Source: Nocardioides pantholopis (GTDB taxonomy: Bacteria; Actinomycetota; Actinomycetes; Propionibacteriales; Nocardioidaceae). From it: a stretch of DNA of 64,000 nt. Position 1 is the first letter of the stretch, and each line of letters begins with the position of its first letter. Shown here in pieces: positions 10,435 through 18,317 of this stretch. The notes beneath the pieces are model-generated. The model saw only the letters and a list, made by a program, of their open reading frames with translations. It was not told the origin of the DNA and did not search any database. Position numbers and translations under genes: made by a program. Location of the stretch: the NCBI RefSeq assembly GCF_003710085.1, contig NZ_CP033324.1, positions 3,163,501 through 3,227,500 on the forward strand. The letters run 5' to 3'.

Positions 10435-11832
10435 TCAGCGCTTGCGGACCTTGACGGCCTTCGTCTTCGCGCCGTTCTGGTACGACGCGCTGCCGAGGTA
10501 GGTCACCTTCAGCTGGTAGCTGCCCTTGGCGAGCTTCGGCAGCTTCAGCGTGGCCTTGCCCTTGCGCAGCTTGACGGCCTTGACCGACTTGACGGCCTTC
10601 TTGCCCTTGAGGATCTTGGCCTTGACCTTGCCGGTGGCCTTGCCCCGGGCGCCCTTCACGGTCACGACGGCCTTGCCGGCCTTGCGGGTGGTCGGCGCCT
10701 TGGCGACCTTGACTGTCAGCTTCGGGGCGACCTTGGCGGGGAACACCGCTGCCCAGTTGACCGAGATCGGCGTGACCGTGTCCTGCGTGGTGTTCGAGTG
10801 GGTGTGCGCCTGCCAGGTGTAGACGGCGTACGAGGTGCCCTTCGCGAGCTTCGACTTCGGCAGGTTGAGGCCCCGGACGAACGAGCCGTCGCTCATCTGC
10901 GACGCCGAGACCCAGTCGACGGCCACCATCGCGGCAGTGCCGCCGTCGCGGTCGTCGAAGTCGATCTTCGCGCCGGCCGGCGCGACACCGACGTAGACGC
11001 CGTCGTCGCTGGGGTTCGTGCGCGGGGTGAAGCCGGTGCCGGCGATCCGCAGGTCGACCCCGTTGGCCGGGGAGGCGGCGGTGACCGTGGCGGTCACCGA
11101 CGGCGCTGCGGCGGCCCGCTGTGCGGCGGCAACCGAGCCGACCTTCTTCTTCGCGTCGGAGCCGGACCCGCTCGCGTAGAAGTGGGCCCGCACGCCGGAC
11201 GTGAGCTGGGCCAGGAAGTCAGGGTGGAAGGACTGCCCCCCGACCGGGTTGTTCGGCTTGTCCGCGGTGGTGATGCCGAGCTCGATCGCCGTGGCGCTGC
11301 CCGCGGGCAGGACGTCGGCCCACGCCGGGGTCGCCGCGACCCCGGCCGGAGTCGCCACACCGCCCGTGAAGTCGGCGACCGTCACCCGGGCCGGGCTCGT
11401 GCTCCCGGCGGGGTTGCCCTGGGCGGCCGCGTTGCTCGCCGAGACCACCGCGGTGATCGCGCCGGCGCCACCGGGGGCCACCGTGACCTGCGGGTCCGCG
11501 ATCGTGACGGCGTAGAGCTCGGTCCCGCCGAACCCGAACGCGCCCCGGACCGAGCCGTCGTAGGAGTAAGTCGTGGCACCGCCGGCGCTCGCGACGCCGT
11601 CGGCGGGGAACGTGAACCGCTTGGCGGCCTCGTCGAAGGTCGCGCCGTCGGCGAGCACCCGGGTGCTCAGGTGGTCGACGTACTGCTCCGAGATCGACCA
11701 AGCGAGCGCCGCCTGCCCCGGGGCCGGTGCGGCCTGGGCGGCCGGCGCGGTGAGGACGAGCGTCGAGGCGGCGAGGGCGCCCGCCGTGCCGAGGGCCGCG
11801 AGTCGCGACCGGCCTCGGGTCTGCATGGACAT
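10435..11832 (-). CDS. Secreted HtaA-domain heme-binding protein with Ig-like repeats
   Basis: 465-residue exported protein at the distal end of the hmu operon. A signal peptide ends at AAQAAPAP (about residue 32). Next comes an HtaA-like domain (about 38-200; ALAWSISEQY, then KRFTFPADGV and TYSYDGSVRGAFGF), then an Ig-like domain (about 230-360; LRIAGTGFTP, VNWAAVF), and a lysine-rich Ig-like C-terminal domain (about 365-465). There is no LPXTG motif or C-terminal membrane helix, so it is probably released or held by charge. HtaA domains of corynebacteria bind heme and pass it to HmuT; function here is by family and context. The ATG at 11832 follows AAAGGAA. It is 40 bases downstream of the neighbouring HtaA gene. 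Confidence 0.82.
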   Translation of the reverse strand: MSMQTRGRSRLAALGTAGALAASTLVLTAPAAQAAPAPGQAALAWSISEQYVDHLSTRVLADGATFDEAAKRFTFPADGVASAGGATTYSYDGSVRGAFGFGGTELYAVTIADPQVTVAPGGAGAITAVVSASNAAAQGNPAGSTSPARVTVADFTGGVATPAGVAATPAWADVLPAGSATAIELGITTADKPNNPVGGQSFHPDFLAQLTSGVRAHFYASGSGSDAKKKVGSVAAAQRAAAAPSVTATVTAASPANGVDLRIAGTGFTPRTNPSDDGVYVGVAPAGAKIDFDDRDGGTAAMVAVDWVSASQMSDGSFVRGLNLPKSKLAKGTSYAVYTWQAHTHSNTTQDTVTPISVNWAAVFPAKVAPKLTVKVAKAPTTRKAGKAVVTVKGARGKATGKVKAKILKGKKAVKSVKAVKLRKGKATLKLPKLAKGSYQLKVTYLGSASYQNGAKTKAVKVRKR

Positions 11833-11872
11833 GGTGTTCCTTTCGTGGTGCATCGTCAGGCGTGATGCGTCT

Positions 11873-13252
11873 TCAGGAGGTCGGCCGGGAGCCGGTCGGG
11901 GAAGGGATCGGGACGGCGAGCAGCAGGGCGGCGGCCAGCAGGAGCGCGCCGCCGAGGAACCACCCGGCGCCGCTGCTCGCCGCAGCGGTGTCGGAGTCGG
12001 TGGCCGGCGCCGCGACCAGCTGGACGGCGTTCGGCAGCGTCGGGGCCGCGGCGGCGGCCTGCGGCAGGGCACCCGCCGGCACCCCGGCGGCGGCGCGCGG
12101 CGCCGCAGCGGCCGGCACGGCGGGCAGGGCCGGCGCCGCCCCGGCCGCGGGGGCTCCGGGGGCGGCGGGCGCGTCGTTCTCGACCTCCGGGGCCGGGACG
12201 TCGCCGGCCGTCGGTGCCGGAGCCGCGACCTCCTTCGGCGAGTAGCTGACGCTCAGCGGCAGCGGGCGCTTGGTCGGGTCGGACTGGAGGCCGGTGGAGT
12301 ACCAGAACTGGTCGACCCCGAACGGCTGCAGGTAGCTCACGAACGGCTGCGGGAACGCCCCCCAGCCCGAGCCGGCGCGGTCCTGGGGCTCCGAGCCGGT
12401 CGCCGTGACGCCCTCGTACGCCGGCTGCGCCGTGAACCCGAGCGCGCCGAGCTGCACCTGGGGCAGGTCCGCGATCCGGACCCGCTGCGGCGTGGCCGGC
12501 TGCCACTTCGACACGTCGGTCCGGTCGGCGAGGAACCCGCCCAGCGTCGCGGTCAGCGTGCCCGCGCCGTCCGCGACGTCGAGGGTCGGGTCGGTGACCG
12601 TGAAGACCGTGTTGCCGCCGTAGTAGACGACAGTGAAGGTCCCCTTCCACGTCACCCGGGCGGTCCCGGCCGCGCGGTCGACGGTGCCGGCGCCCTTCCG
12701 GAGCACGACTGTGTGGTCGCTGAAGGGGCCGTAGACGCCGATGTCAGCGCCCGCGGGCGAGGTCTCGAGGCCGGCCCAGGTCGCGGTGCGCCAACGGCCG
12801 GAGGCGGTGCGCTTCTCGATCGTGACGTTGCCGCTGCGGGCCCGCCACTGCTTCTGCTTCAGCGTCGCCCCGCCGCGGCCCGGGTTGGCGACGCCGGCGG
12901 CGAGGAAGTTGATCGCGCCCGGGTTGTGCGAGCGCGCGTTGGTCTGGTTGCTGACGCCCCAGCGCAGCACTGCGCCGGCGACCTGGACCGGGGCGCTCCC
13001 CCCGGCGGAGGGGGTGGCGGACGGCGAGGGCGGGGTGGTCGGCGAGGGCGTGGCGGTCTCGGTCGGGGACTCGGAGGGCTCCGGGGACGGCTCCGGGGTC
13101 GGGCTCACCGACTCCTCCGGGGCCTCCCCCGGCTCGGCGGCCGCCGGCCCCGCGGCGACCAGCCCGGCCAGTCCGATCAGCAGGCTGACCAGCGCCGCGA
13201 CCAGCAGCCCGGCCACGGCCGCGGCCCGGGTACGCCGCTCAGGCCGCCGCAC
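11873..13252 (-). CDS. Membrane-anchored HtaA-domain heme-binding protein
   Basis: 459 residues. An N-terminal hydrophobic signal (about 12-38) is followed by a Pro/Ser/Thr/Glu-rich stalk (about 45-83) and an HtaA domain from VAGAVLRWGVSNQTN onward. The domain is recognisable by INFLAAG, the TVDRAAGTARVTWKGTFTV strand pair, and DPTLDVADGAGTLTATLGG. An Ala/Pro-rich linker leads to one C-terminal membrane helix (GWFLGGALLLAAALLLAV). This layout matches the corynebacterial HtaA and HtaB surface heme receptors. The GTG start overlaps the preceding stop by 14 bases, so translation is coupled. Iron-responsive expression from the hmuT promoter is expected. Confidence 0.83.
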   Translation of the reverse strand: MRRPERRTRAAAVAGLLVAALVSLLIGLAGLVAAGPAAAEPGEAPEESVSPTPEPSPEPSESPTETATPSPTTPPSPSATPSAGGSAPVQVAGAVLRWGVSNQTNARSHNPGAINFLAAGVANPGRGGATLKQKQWRARSGNVTIEKRTASGRWRTATWAGLETSPAGADIGVYGPFSDHTVVLRKGAGTVDRAAGTARVTWKGTFTVVYYGGNTVFTVTDPTLDVADGAGTLTATLGGFLADRTDVSKWQPATPQRVRIADLPQVQLGALGFTAQPAYEGVTATGSEPQDRAGSGWGAFPQPFVSYLQPFGVDQFWYSTGLQSDPTKRPLPLSVSYSPKEVAAPAPTAGDVPAPEVENDAPAAPGAPAAGAAPALPAVPAAAAPRAAAGVPAGALPQAAAAAPTLPNAVQLVAAPATDSDTAAASSGAGWFLGGALLLAAALLLAVPIPSPTGSRPTS

Positions 13253-14399
13253 GGCGCACCCTCCGGGCCCGCAGGAGCTGCCAGACCAGGCGGCCCAGCA
13301 CCACCAGCAGCACCAGCGCGCAGGCGCCGGCGAAGAGCAGCCCGGCCCGGTCCTGGTCGTCCGCGGCGGTGTCCGCGGAGGCGGGGGCCTGGTCCTCGGC
13401 CGCCGTCACCGCGAAGTTCACGACCGGCGGGTTCTCGACCCCGAAGACGCGCAGCTCGTGGGTCCCGGCGCCGGTGTCGGGAGGCAGCGTCACGACTCCG
13501 GCGATGCCGCCGTCGGCCCCCACCAGGAACGGCCCGGCGGCCGCTCGGCCGTCGTCGAAGACGACAGTCAGCTGACGCCCGGCGGGCAGGCCGGTGCCGG
13601 TGAAGGCCAGCGCGTGGCCGGCCCGCGCCGAGGCGCGGTCGACCTCGAGGGCGGGCGCGGCGGCGGCCGCCGTGCGGGGCGCCTTGCCGGTGGCGGGAGC
13701 GCCGGCCGCACCGGCGCCCGCACCCGCTGCGGCGCCGAGGCCCGCCGACGGCTGGGCCGACGGCTGGGCAGCCGCTGCCGGGCTGTCCGGCGCGGCCGGT
13801 GCCGGCTCCTCGTCGTACACGGTGCCGACCCGGACCGGGGTGAACGTCTCGTTGCCGGCGTTCTTCACCCCGTGCGCGCCGACGGTGATGATCCCGCAGG
13901 TGACCTTGCGGCAGTCGACGCTGCGGGTCGTGCCGTTGCGGCCGACCGCCTCGAAGACCGGGCCCGGCAGGACCAGCTCCACCGACCAGGCGCCGGCGGC
14001 GCTCATCGTGCCGCCGTTCGCCGAGGAGGCGGTGTCCGAGCCGGGGAACGCGACGTAGCGCTGGTGGCCGGCGTTCTCGCGGGCCTCGCTGTCGGGGACG
14101 TAGACGTAGTCCTCCCCCGAGACCCCGCCCTTGCTGGGCTGCCAGCCTCCCGAGACGGTGCCGAACCAGACGTAGACGCCGCCGTGCCCGCCGCGCACCG
14201 ACTGGAAGCCGGTGCCCCGGACGCTGAGCGTGGTGGCGTAGGTGCCGTCGACCAGGGCGCTGCCGCGGTCGTTGGTGACCGAGACCCGGGCGGCCGCCTC
14301 GGCGGGGGCGGTGCCGGCCAGCAGGGCGCCGGCCACCAGGGCGGCCAGCACGGCGCCCAGGACGGCACGCGCGAGCGCGGGGTTCAGACGGCGGACCAT
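13239..14399 (-). CDS. Membrane-anchored Ig-like surface protein of the heme locus
   Basis: 386 residues, with a signal peptide (cut near AEAAA, residue 36) and one C-terminal membrane helix followed by RRVRR. The first extracellular domain (about 37-190) contains LSVRGTGFQSV, a VDCRKVTCGIITVGAHG cysteine pair and VELVLPG. It resembles the middle domain of the most distal protein of this operon (LRIAGTGF and VYVGV). A second Ig-like domain (about 255-340) has FTGTGLPAGRQLTV and GTHELRVFGVENPPVVNFAVT. I do not see a full HtaA domain. It is translationally coupled: it overlaps the end of hmuV by 16 bases. A role in heme capture or relay is inferred from the operon only. Confidence 0.72.
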   Translation of the reverse strand: MVRRLNPALARAVLGAVLAALVAGALLAGTAPAEAAARVSVTNDRGSALVDGTYATTLSVRGTGFQSVRGGHGGVYVWFGTVSGGWQPSKGGVSGEDYVYVPDSEARENAGHQRYVAFPGSDTASSANGGTMSAAGAWSVELVLPGPVFEAVGRNGTTRSVDCRKVTCGIITVGAHGVKNAGNETFTPVRVGTVYDEEPAPAAPDSPAAAAQPSAQPSAGLGAAAGAGAGAAGAPATGKAPRTAAAAAPALEVDRASARAGHALAFTGTGLPAGRQLTVVFDDGRAAAGPFLVGADGGIAGVVTLPPDTGAGTHELRVFGVENPPVVNFAVTAAEDQAPASADTAADDQDRAGLLFAGACALVLLVVLGRLVWQLLRARRVRRAAA

Positions 14400-15196
14400 G
14401 AGGCCTCCTCGGGCGGGATCGGCAGCGAGCGGGGCCGGACCGGGACCACGACGAGCGTGCCGTCGTGCTCGATCACGTCGACGGGGTGGCCGTAGACCTC
14501 GGTGAGCAGCTCGCCGGTGAGCACGTCGGCGGGCGGCCCGTCGGCGCGCACCCGTCCGCGGGCCAGCACGCAGATCCGGTCGGCGTACGCCGCGGCGAGC
14601 GAGAGGTCGTGGAGCACGACGACGACGGCGGCCCCTGCGGCGGCGGCCTCCCGGACGACGCCCAGCAGCTGCTCCTGGTGGCGGATGTCGAGCGCGGCCG
14701 TGGGCTCGTCGAGCAGCATCAGCGGCGTCTCCTGGGCCAGCAGCCGGGCGAACGACGTGCGCGCCTGCTCACCGCCGGAGAGCGTGGGGAAGAGCCGGGC
14801 GGCCAGCTCGGTGACGTCCGCGCGCTCCAGCGAGGCGGCCACCACCTCGTCGTCGCGGTCCTCGGCGGGCGTCCGCCGCCACGGGGAGCGGCCCATCCGG
14901 ACCACCTCCTCGACCCGGAAGCCGAAGGCCAGGCCCTGCTTCTGCAGCTGGACGCCGCGCAGCCGGGCCAGCTCGCGCGCCGAGCGGCGCCCGGCCGGCC
15001 GCGAGTCCAGCTCGACCGTGCCGGTGGTCGGGTCGAGGTCGCCGGAGAGCACGCCGAGCAGCGTGGACTTGCCGGCGCCGTTCGGGCCGACCAGCACCAC
15101 CACCTCCCCGGCGGCGACCTCCAGGTCGACGTCGGCGAGGATCGCGCGGCCATCGATCATGACCCCGACACCGTGGGCGGCCAGGAACGCGCTCAT
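14384..15196 (-). CDS. hmuV: Heme ABC transporter ATP-binding protein
   Basis: 270-residue ATPase that powers heme import through HmuU. Walker A is GPNGAGKST (about 38-46), the Q-loop region is RGVQLQKQGL, the ABC signature LSGGEQAR, Walker B LMLLDEPTAALD, and the switch histidine is in VVLHDLSLA. The ATG at 15196 overlaps the hmuU stop in ATGA. It belongs to the FecE/HmuV subgroup, and the neighbouring HtaA proteins and heme oxygenase favour heme rather than siderophore as substrate. Confidence 0.92.
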   Translation of the reverse strand: MSAFLAAHGVGVMIDGRAILADVDLEVAAGEVVVLVGPNGAGKSTLLGVLSGDLDPTTGTVELDSRPAGRRSARELARLRGVQLQKQGLAFGFRVEEVVRMGRSPWRRTPAEDRDDEVVAASLERADVTELAARLFPTLSGGEQARTSFARLLAQETPLMLLDEPTAALDIRHQEQLLGVVREAAAAGAAVVVVLHDLSLAAAYADRICVLARGRVRADGPPADVLTGELLTEVYGHPVDVIEHDGTLVVVPVRPRSLPIPPEEASWSAV

Positions 15197-16326
15197 GCCC
15201 AGCCCCCCGCCGTACGACGGGCCCGGCGCAGCAGCCAGAAGAAGAACGGGCCGCCGACCAGCGAGGTCAGCATCCCGATCGGCAGGTCGGCGTACTCCAC
15301 GGCGGTGCGCGCCCACAGGTCGGCGACGACGAGCAGCACCGCCCCGCCCAGCGCGCTGGCCGGCACCAGCATCCGGTGCCCGGGGCCGGCGATCATCCGG
15401 ATCAGGTGCGGCACGACCAGCCCGACGAACGCGATGATGCCGCAGAAGGAGACCGCGGCCGCGGTGAGCATCGCGACCACGACGATCGTGCCGAGCCGCA
15501 GCCGCTCCACGTCGACGCCGACGTGGCGGGCCGCGCGGTCGCCGAGCGCGAGCAGGTCCAGCCTGGGCGCGAGGAACAGCGCGGCACCGATGCCGACGAG
15601 CGCGAGCGGGGCGACGACCCCGACGTACTCCCAGCGGGAGCCGTTGAGGCTGCCGAGCTGCCAGAAGACGATCTCCTCGCGGGCCTGGGTGTCGCCGAGG
15701 AACATCAGGAACGCCAGGCCGGCGCTGGTGACGGCGTTCAGCGCGATGCCGGTCAGCACCAGCGTCACGACCTCGGTGCGGCCGCCGTCGCGCGACATCA
15801 CGTAGACCAGCAGCGTCGTGACCAGGCCGCCGACGAACGCGCACACCGCCACGGTCCAGCTCCCGGCGAAGGTGAGCTCGAAGACGATCACGGCCGCGGC
15901 CGCGAGGGCGGCACCGGAGGAGACCCCGACGACGCCCGGCTCGGCGAGCGGGTTGCCGAAGACGCCCTGCATCAGCGCCCCGGCGGTGGCGAGCGCCGCG
16001 CCCGCGAGCGCCGCCATCACCACCCGCGGGAAGCGCACCTGCCACAGGGTGTTCTCGCCCTGGGGGTGGCTGGGCATCGGGCCGGCGTCGATCCCGACCT
16101 TGTGCAGCACCGAGCCGACCACCTCGCTCAGCGGTACGCCGAGCTGGCCCTGCCCCGCGGCGATCACCAGCGCCGCGAGCAGCGCGACCGCGAGCCCACC
16201 GAGCAGCCCGATCCGGCCGGCCAGCGAGCGCACCGCGCGGCGGCGAGTGCCGAGCGGGGCCGGGCCGGCGGCGGCCGGTGCGGTGCTCGATCCGGTGCTC
16301 GATCCGGTGCTCGGCGCCGTGGTCAC
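15193..16326 (-). CDS. hmuU: Heme ABC transporter permease (FecCD family)
   Basis: 377-residue integral membrane permease with about ten membrane helices, from GRIGLLGGLAVALLAALVIAA (about 36) to WALLPIGMLTSLVGGPFFFWLL-type segments near the end. FecCD signatures are present: VRFPRVVMAALAGAALATAGALMQ, NPLAEPGVVGVSSGAAL, and GLVVPHLIRMIAGPGHR near the coupling helix. The GTG start overlaps the hmuT stop (GTGA). Repeats of GGTGCTCGATCC-type sequence encode the SerThr-rich N-terminal tail. It forms the membrane channel with HmuV and receives heme from HmuT. Confidence 0.92.
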   Translation of the reverse strand: MTTAPSTGSSTGSSTAPAAAGPAPLGTRRRAVRSLAGRIGLLGGLAVALLAALVIAAGQGQLGVPLSEVVGSVLHKVGIDAGPMPSHPQGENTLWQVRFPRVVMAALAGAALATAGALMQGVFGNPLAEPGVVGVSSGAALAAAAVIVFELTFAGSWTVAVCAFVGGLVTTLLVYVMSRDGGRTEVVTLVLTGIALNAVTSAGLAFLMFLGDTQAREEIVFWQLGSLNGSRWEYVGVVAPLALVGIGAALFLAPRLDLLALGDRAARHVGVDVERLRLGTIVVVAMLTAAAVSFCGIIAFVGLVVPHLIRMIAGPGHRMLVPASALGGAVLLVVADLWARTAVEYADLPIGMLTSLVGGPFFFWLLRRARRTAGGWA

Positions 16327-17456
16327 TTGACGGACTCCGGGGCGTACACGGAGACCGCGAGGGCGTTGAGGACCGGGGCCGTCATCGGGCCGAAGCCCAT
16401 GATCTGGGAGTCCTCCATCGCCACGAAGCGCCGGTTGCGCCCGGCCGGGGTCTGGGCGAGGGCGGGCAGCCGCTCCAGCAGCCCGTCGATGCCGCCCGCG
16501 GAGTCGAGCCCGCCGGACATCATCAGCACCAGGTCGGGCTGCGCGGCGACCAGTCCCTCGTCGGTGAGCGGCTTCATGCCGTTCCAGCCGATCTCCTCGG
16601 CCACGTCGTACCCGCCGAGGGCGTCGATGAGCGAGTCGGCCCCGGAGTCCTCACCGAACATGTAGTAGACGCCGGCCTGGCCGCGGACGTAGAGGAAGAC
16701 CATCCGCAGCCGCTCGCGCGCCTCGGTCGGGGCGACGTCGGCGATCTGGGCGAGGACCGCCTTGCTCTCCTGCTCGGTCCGCTCGGCGAGCTCTCGCCCC
16801 TGGTCCGGGACGCCGAGCGCGTCGGCGACCTCGCGGACCAGCGTGCCGGCGTTGTCGAGCGAGCGCTCGGAGTCGACGACGACGACGGGGATGCCGGCGT
16901 CGCGCATCTGCAGGACGGTGTCCCACGGGCCCAGCGAGGTGTCGGTCAGGATCACTGTGGGGTCCAGCTCGAGGATCGCCTCGGCGTTGAGGTCGTGGCC
17001 GTTCTGGGTGACCAGGGGCAGCTCGGCGGCCTCGGGGAACTGCGTGGAGACGTCGCGACCGACCACCTGGTCGCCCAGCCCCAGCTCGAAGACCGTGCGC
17101 GCGAGGGTCCCGTACACGTCGAGGGCCAGGATCCGGCTGGTGTCGGTCACGGTGACCTTCGAGCCCTGCGCGTCGGTGACGGTGACCGGCAGCCGCGGCT
17201 CGGGCGCCTCCGCGACCGGGTCGAGCTCGTCGACGGCGGCGGCGACCGAGAGCCCGTCCCAGTCCCGGACGTCGGCGAGCGGCTCCACGTCGGCGAGCGC
17301 CGGGGCGGCCTGGGCGCCGCCCTCGCCGTCGCCCGACCCGCCGTCACCGGTGGAGATCCCGCAGCCGGCGAGCAGGACGGCCAGCGACGCGAGGACCAGG
17401 GAGCGGGACCTCCCGAGAACGGGGTGCGCTGCGCGGGGCCGGATGGGGCGGGACAT
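16323..17456 (-). CDS. hmuT: Heme-binding lipoprotein (ABC transporter substrate-binding protein)
   Basis: 377-residue lipoprotein. The signal ends in a lipobox LLAGC (Cys near residue 32), followed by a flexible GDGGSGDGEGG tether. The periplasmic-binding fold of class III (helical backbone, FecB/BtuF type) starts near RILALDVYGTLARTVFELG and continues through GPWDTVLQMRDAGIPVVVVD and PDLVLMMSGGLDSAGG. It is the first gene of the hmuTUV-hta operon and captures heme handed on by the Hta proteins. Its promoter region, shared with hmuO, has a TATACT at 17506-17511 and two overlapping IdeR/DtxR-like boxes, so iron repression is expected. Confidence 0.92.
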   Translation of the reverse strand: MSRPIRPRAAHPVLGRSRSLVLASLAVLLAGCGISTGDGGSGDGEGGAQAAPALADVEPLADVRDWDGLSVAAAVDELDPVAEAPEPRLPVTVTDAQGSKVTVTDTSRILALDVYGTLARTVFELGLGDQVVGRDVSTQFPEAAELPLVTQNGHDLNAEAILELDPTVILTDTSLGPWDTVLQMRDAGIPVVVVDSERSLDNAGTLVREVADALGVPDQGRELAERTEQESKAVLAQIADVAPTEARERLRMVFLYVRGQAGVYYMFGEDSGADSLIDALGGYDVAEEIGWNGMKPLTDEGLVAAQPDLVLMMSGGLDSAGGIDGLLERLPALAQTPAGRNRRFVAMEDSQIMGFGPMTAPVLNALAVSVYAPESVK

Positions 17457-17505
17457 GCGTGGTCGACCTTCGTTTCCTGCAGCGGCCCCCGAGCCGGGCC
17501 GGACG

Positions 17506-17511
17506 AGTATA
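17506..17511 (-). promoter_or_regulatory. -10 element of hmuT
   Basis: TATACT on the minus strand, about 50 bases before the hmuT ATG. The -35 position falls inside the adjacent IdeR/DtxR-like box, which fits repression by promoter occlusion. Confidence 0.6.
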
Positions 17512-17523
17512 GGATCGCGTTAC

Positions 17524-17542
17524 TGAGGGTAGGCTAACAGAA
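17524..17542. promoter_or_regulatory. IdeR/DtxR-like iron box 1
   Basis: TGAGGGTAGGCTAACAGAA matches 15 of 19 positions of the mycobacterial/corynebacterial consensus TTAGGTTAGSCTAACCTAA, with the core TAGGCTAAC intact. It overlaps the -35 region of hmuT and overlaps box 2 by four bases. Confidence 0.75.
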
Positions 17543-17557
17543 GTTAGGCGAACCTAA
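17539..17557. promoter_or_regulatory. IdeR/DtxR-like iron box 2
   Basis: AGAAGTTAGGCGAACCTAA matches 15 of 19 consensus positions. Its right half is nearly perfect. Box centres are 15 bases apart, so two regulator dimers could bind on neighbouring faces. It lies between the divergent hmuT and hmuO promoters. Confidence 0.78.
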
Positions 17558-17576
17558 GTCGAGGACCAGACGTTCT

Positions 17577-17589
17577 TGACAAGTTGTCA
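17577..17589. promoter_or_regulatory. Perfect palindrome over the hmuO -35
   Basis: TGACAA-G-TTGTCA is a perfect 6-1-6 inverted repeat that overlaps a consensus TTGACA (17576-17581). With GAGACT at 17600-17605, 18 bases on, this would be a promoter starting at the hmuO ATG. The palindrome may bind a second regulator besides the iron repressor. Confidence 0.45.
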
Positions 17590-17611
17590 CAACGTTCCCG
17601 AGACTGCCGCC

Positions 17612-18274
17612 ATGACGATCCTCGACCGCCCCGAGCTGGACCTGCCCCTCTCGGTCGCGATGCGCCAGGGCTCGATGGCCCAGCACACCGACGCGGAGAA
17701 CGCCACGTTCACCTCCGAGCTGATGGCGGGCCGCATCAACGAGGCGGGGTACGCCGACTACCTGCGCGCGCTGCGGGTCGTCTACGCAGCGCTGGAGGAG
17801 CTCGGCCGCGAGATGGCCGGGGACCCGGTCGCCGCGCAGCTCCACGACCCCGCCCTGGAGCGGCTCGAGGCCATCGAGGCCGACATCGCCCACTGGAGCG
17901 GCGGCGGGACCCTGGAGACCGACAGCCCGGCCGCCGCGGCGTACGCCGCCCGGATCCGCGCGGCCTCCGGCTCGGCGACGAAGTTCGTCGCCCACCACTA
18001 CACCCGCTACCTCGGCGACCTCTCCGGTGGCCTGGCCATCGGCAGGATCCTGGACCGCACCTACGGCGGCACCGGCCAGGGCCTGCGGTTCTACGACTTC
18101 GCGAGCATCGAGCGGCCCAAGGTCTACAAGGACGGCTACCGCGAGCGCCTGGACGCGCTGCCGCTCGACGCCGCCCAGCGCGACGAGGTCGTCGCGGAGG
18201 TCCAGGAGGCGTTCCGCCACAACCAGGCCCTCTTCGACGAGCTGAGCGGCAGGATGGACGCCTACCGCCGCTGA
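17612..18274 (+). CDS. hmuO: Heme oxygenase (biliverdin-producing)
   Basis: Degrades imported heme to release Fe2+, with CO and a biliverdin. 220 residues, usual length for HmuO. The proximal heme-ligand histidine is in MAQHTDAEN near residue 24, and the distal-helix glycines are in YLGDLSGGLAIG. KVYKDGYRERLD is also family-typical. The ATG at 17612 was preferred over an in-frame start 36 bases upstream, because that one lies in the promoter and adds residues lacking in the family. It is divergent from hmuT and shares the iron-box region, the usual arrangement for heme utilisation genes in this phylum. Confidence 0.93.
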   Translation: MTILDRPELDLPLSVAMRQGSMAQHTDAENATFTSELMAGRINEAGYADYLRALRVVYAALEELGREMAGDPVAAQLHDPALERLEAIEADIAHWSGGGTLETDSPAAAAYAARIRAASGSATKFVAHHYTRYLGDLSGGLAIGRILDRTYGGTGQGLRFYDFASIERPKVYKDGYRERLDALPLDAAQRDEVVAEVQEAFRHNQALFDELSGRMDAYRR

Positions 18275-18283
18275 GCCCGAGCC

Positions 18284-18307
18284 CCGGGCCGTCGACAGGC
18301 GGCCCGG
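18284..18307 (+). terminator. Hairpin after hmuO
   Basis: CCGGGCCG and CGGCCCGG pair perfectly around an 8-base loop just after the hmuO stop. There is no U-run, and its right arm abuts the GGAGG of the next gene, so it may modulate read-through or translation rather than end transcription. Confidence 0.4.
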
Positions 18308-18317
18308 AGGAGCGGAC

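Noticed and set aside
10348..11865. Long plus-strand frame opposite the HtaA gene
   Set aside because: No domain, low-complexity Gly/Arg/Val; the minus strand has a signal peptide and HtaA domain.
16264..16326. Short direct repeats at the start of hmuU as a control element
   Set aside because: They are coding repeats for a Ser/Thr/Gly-rich N-terminal tail.
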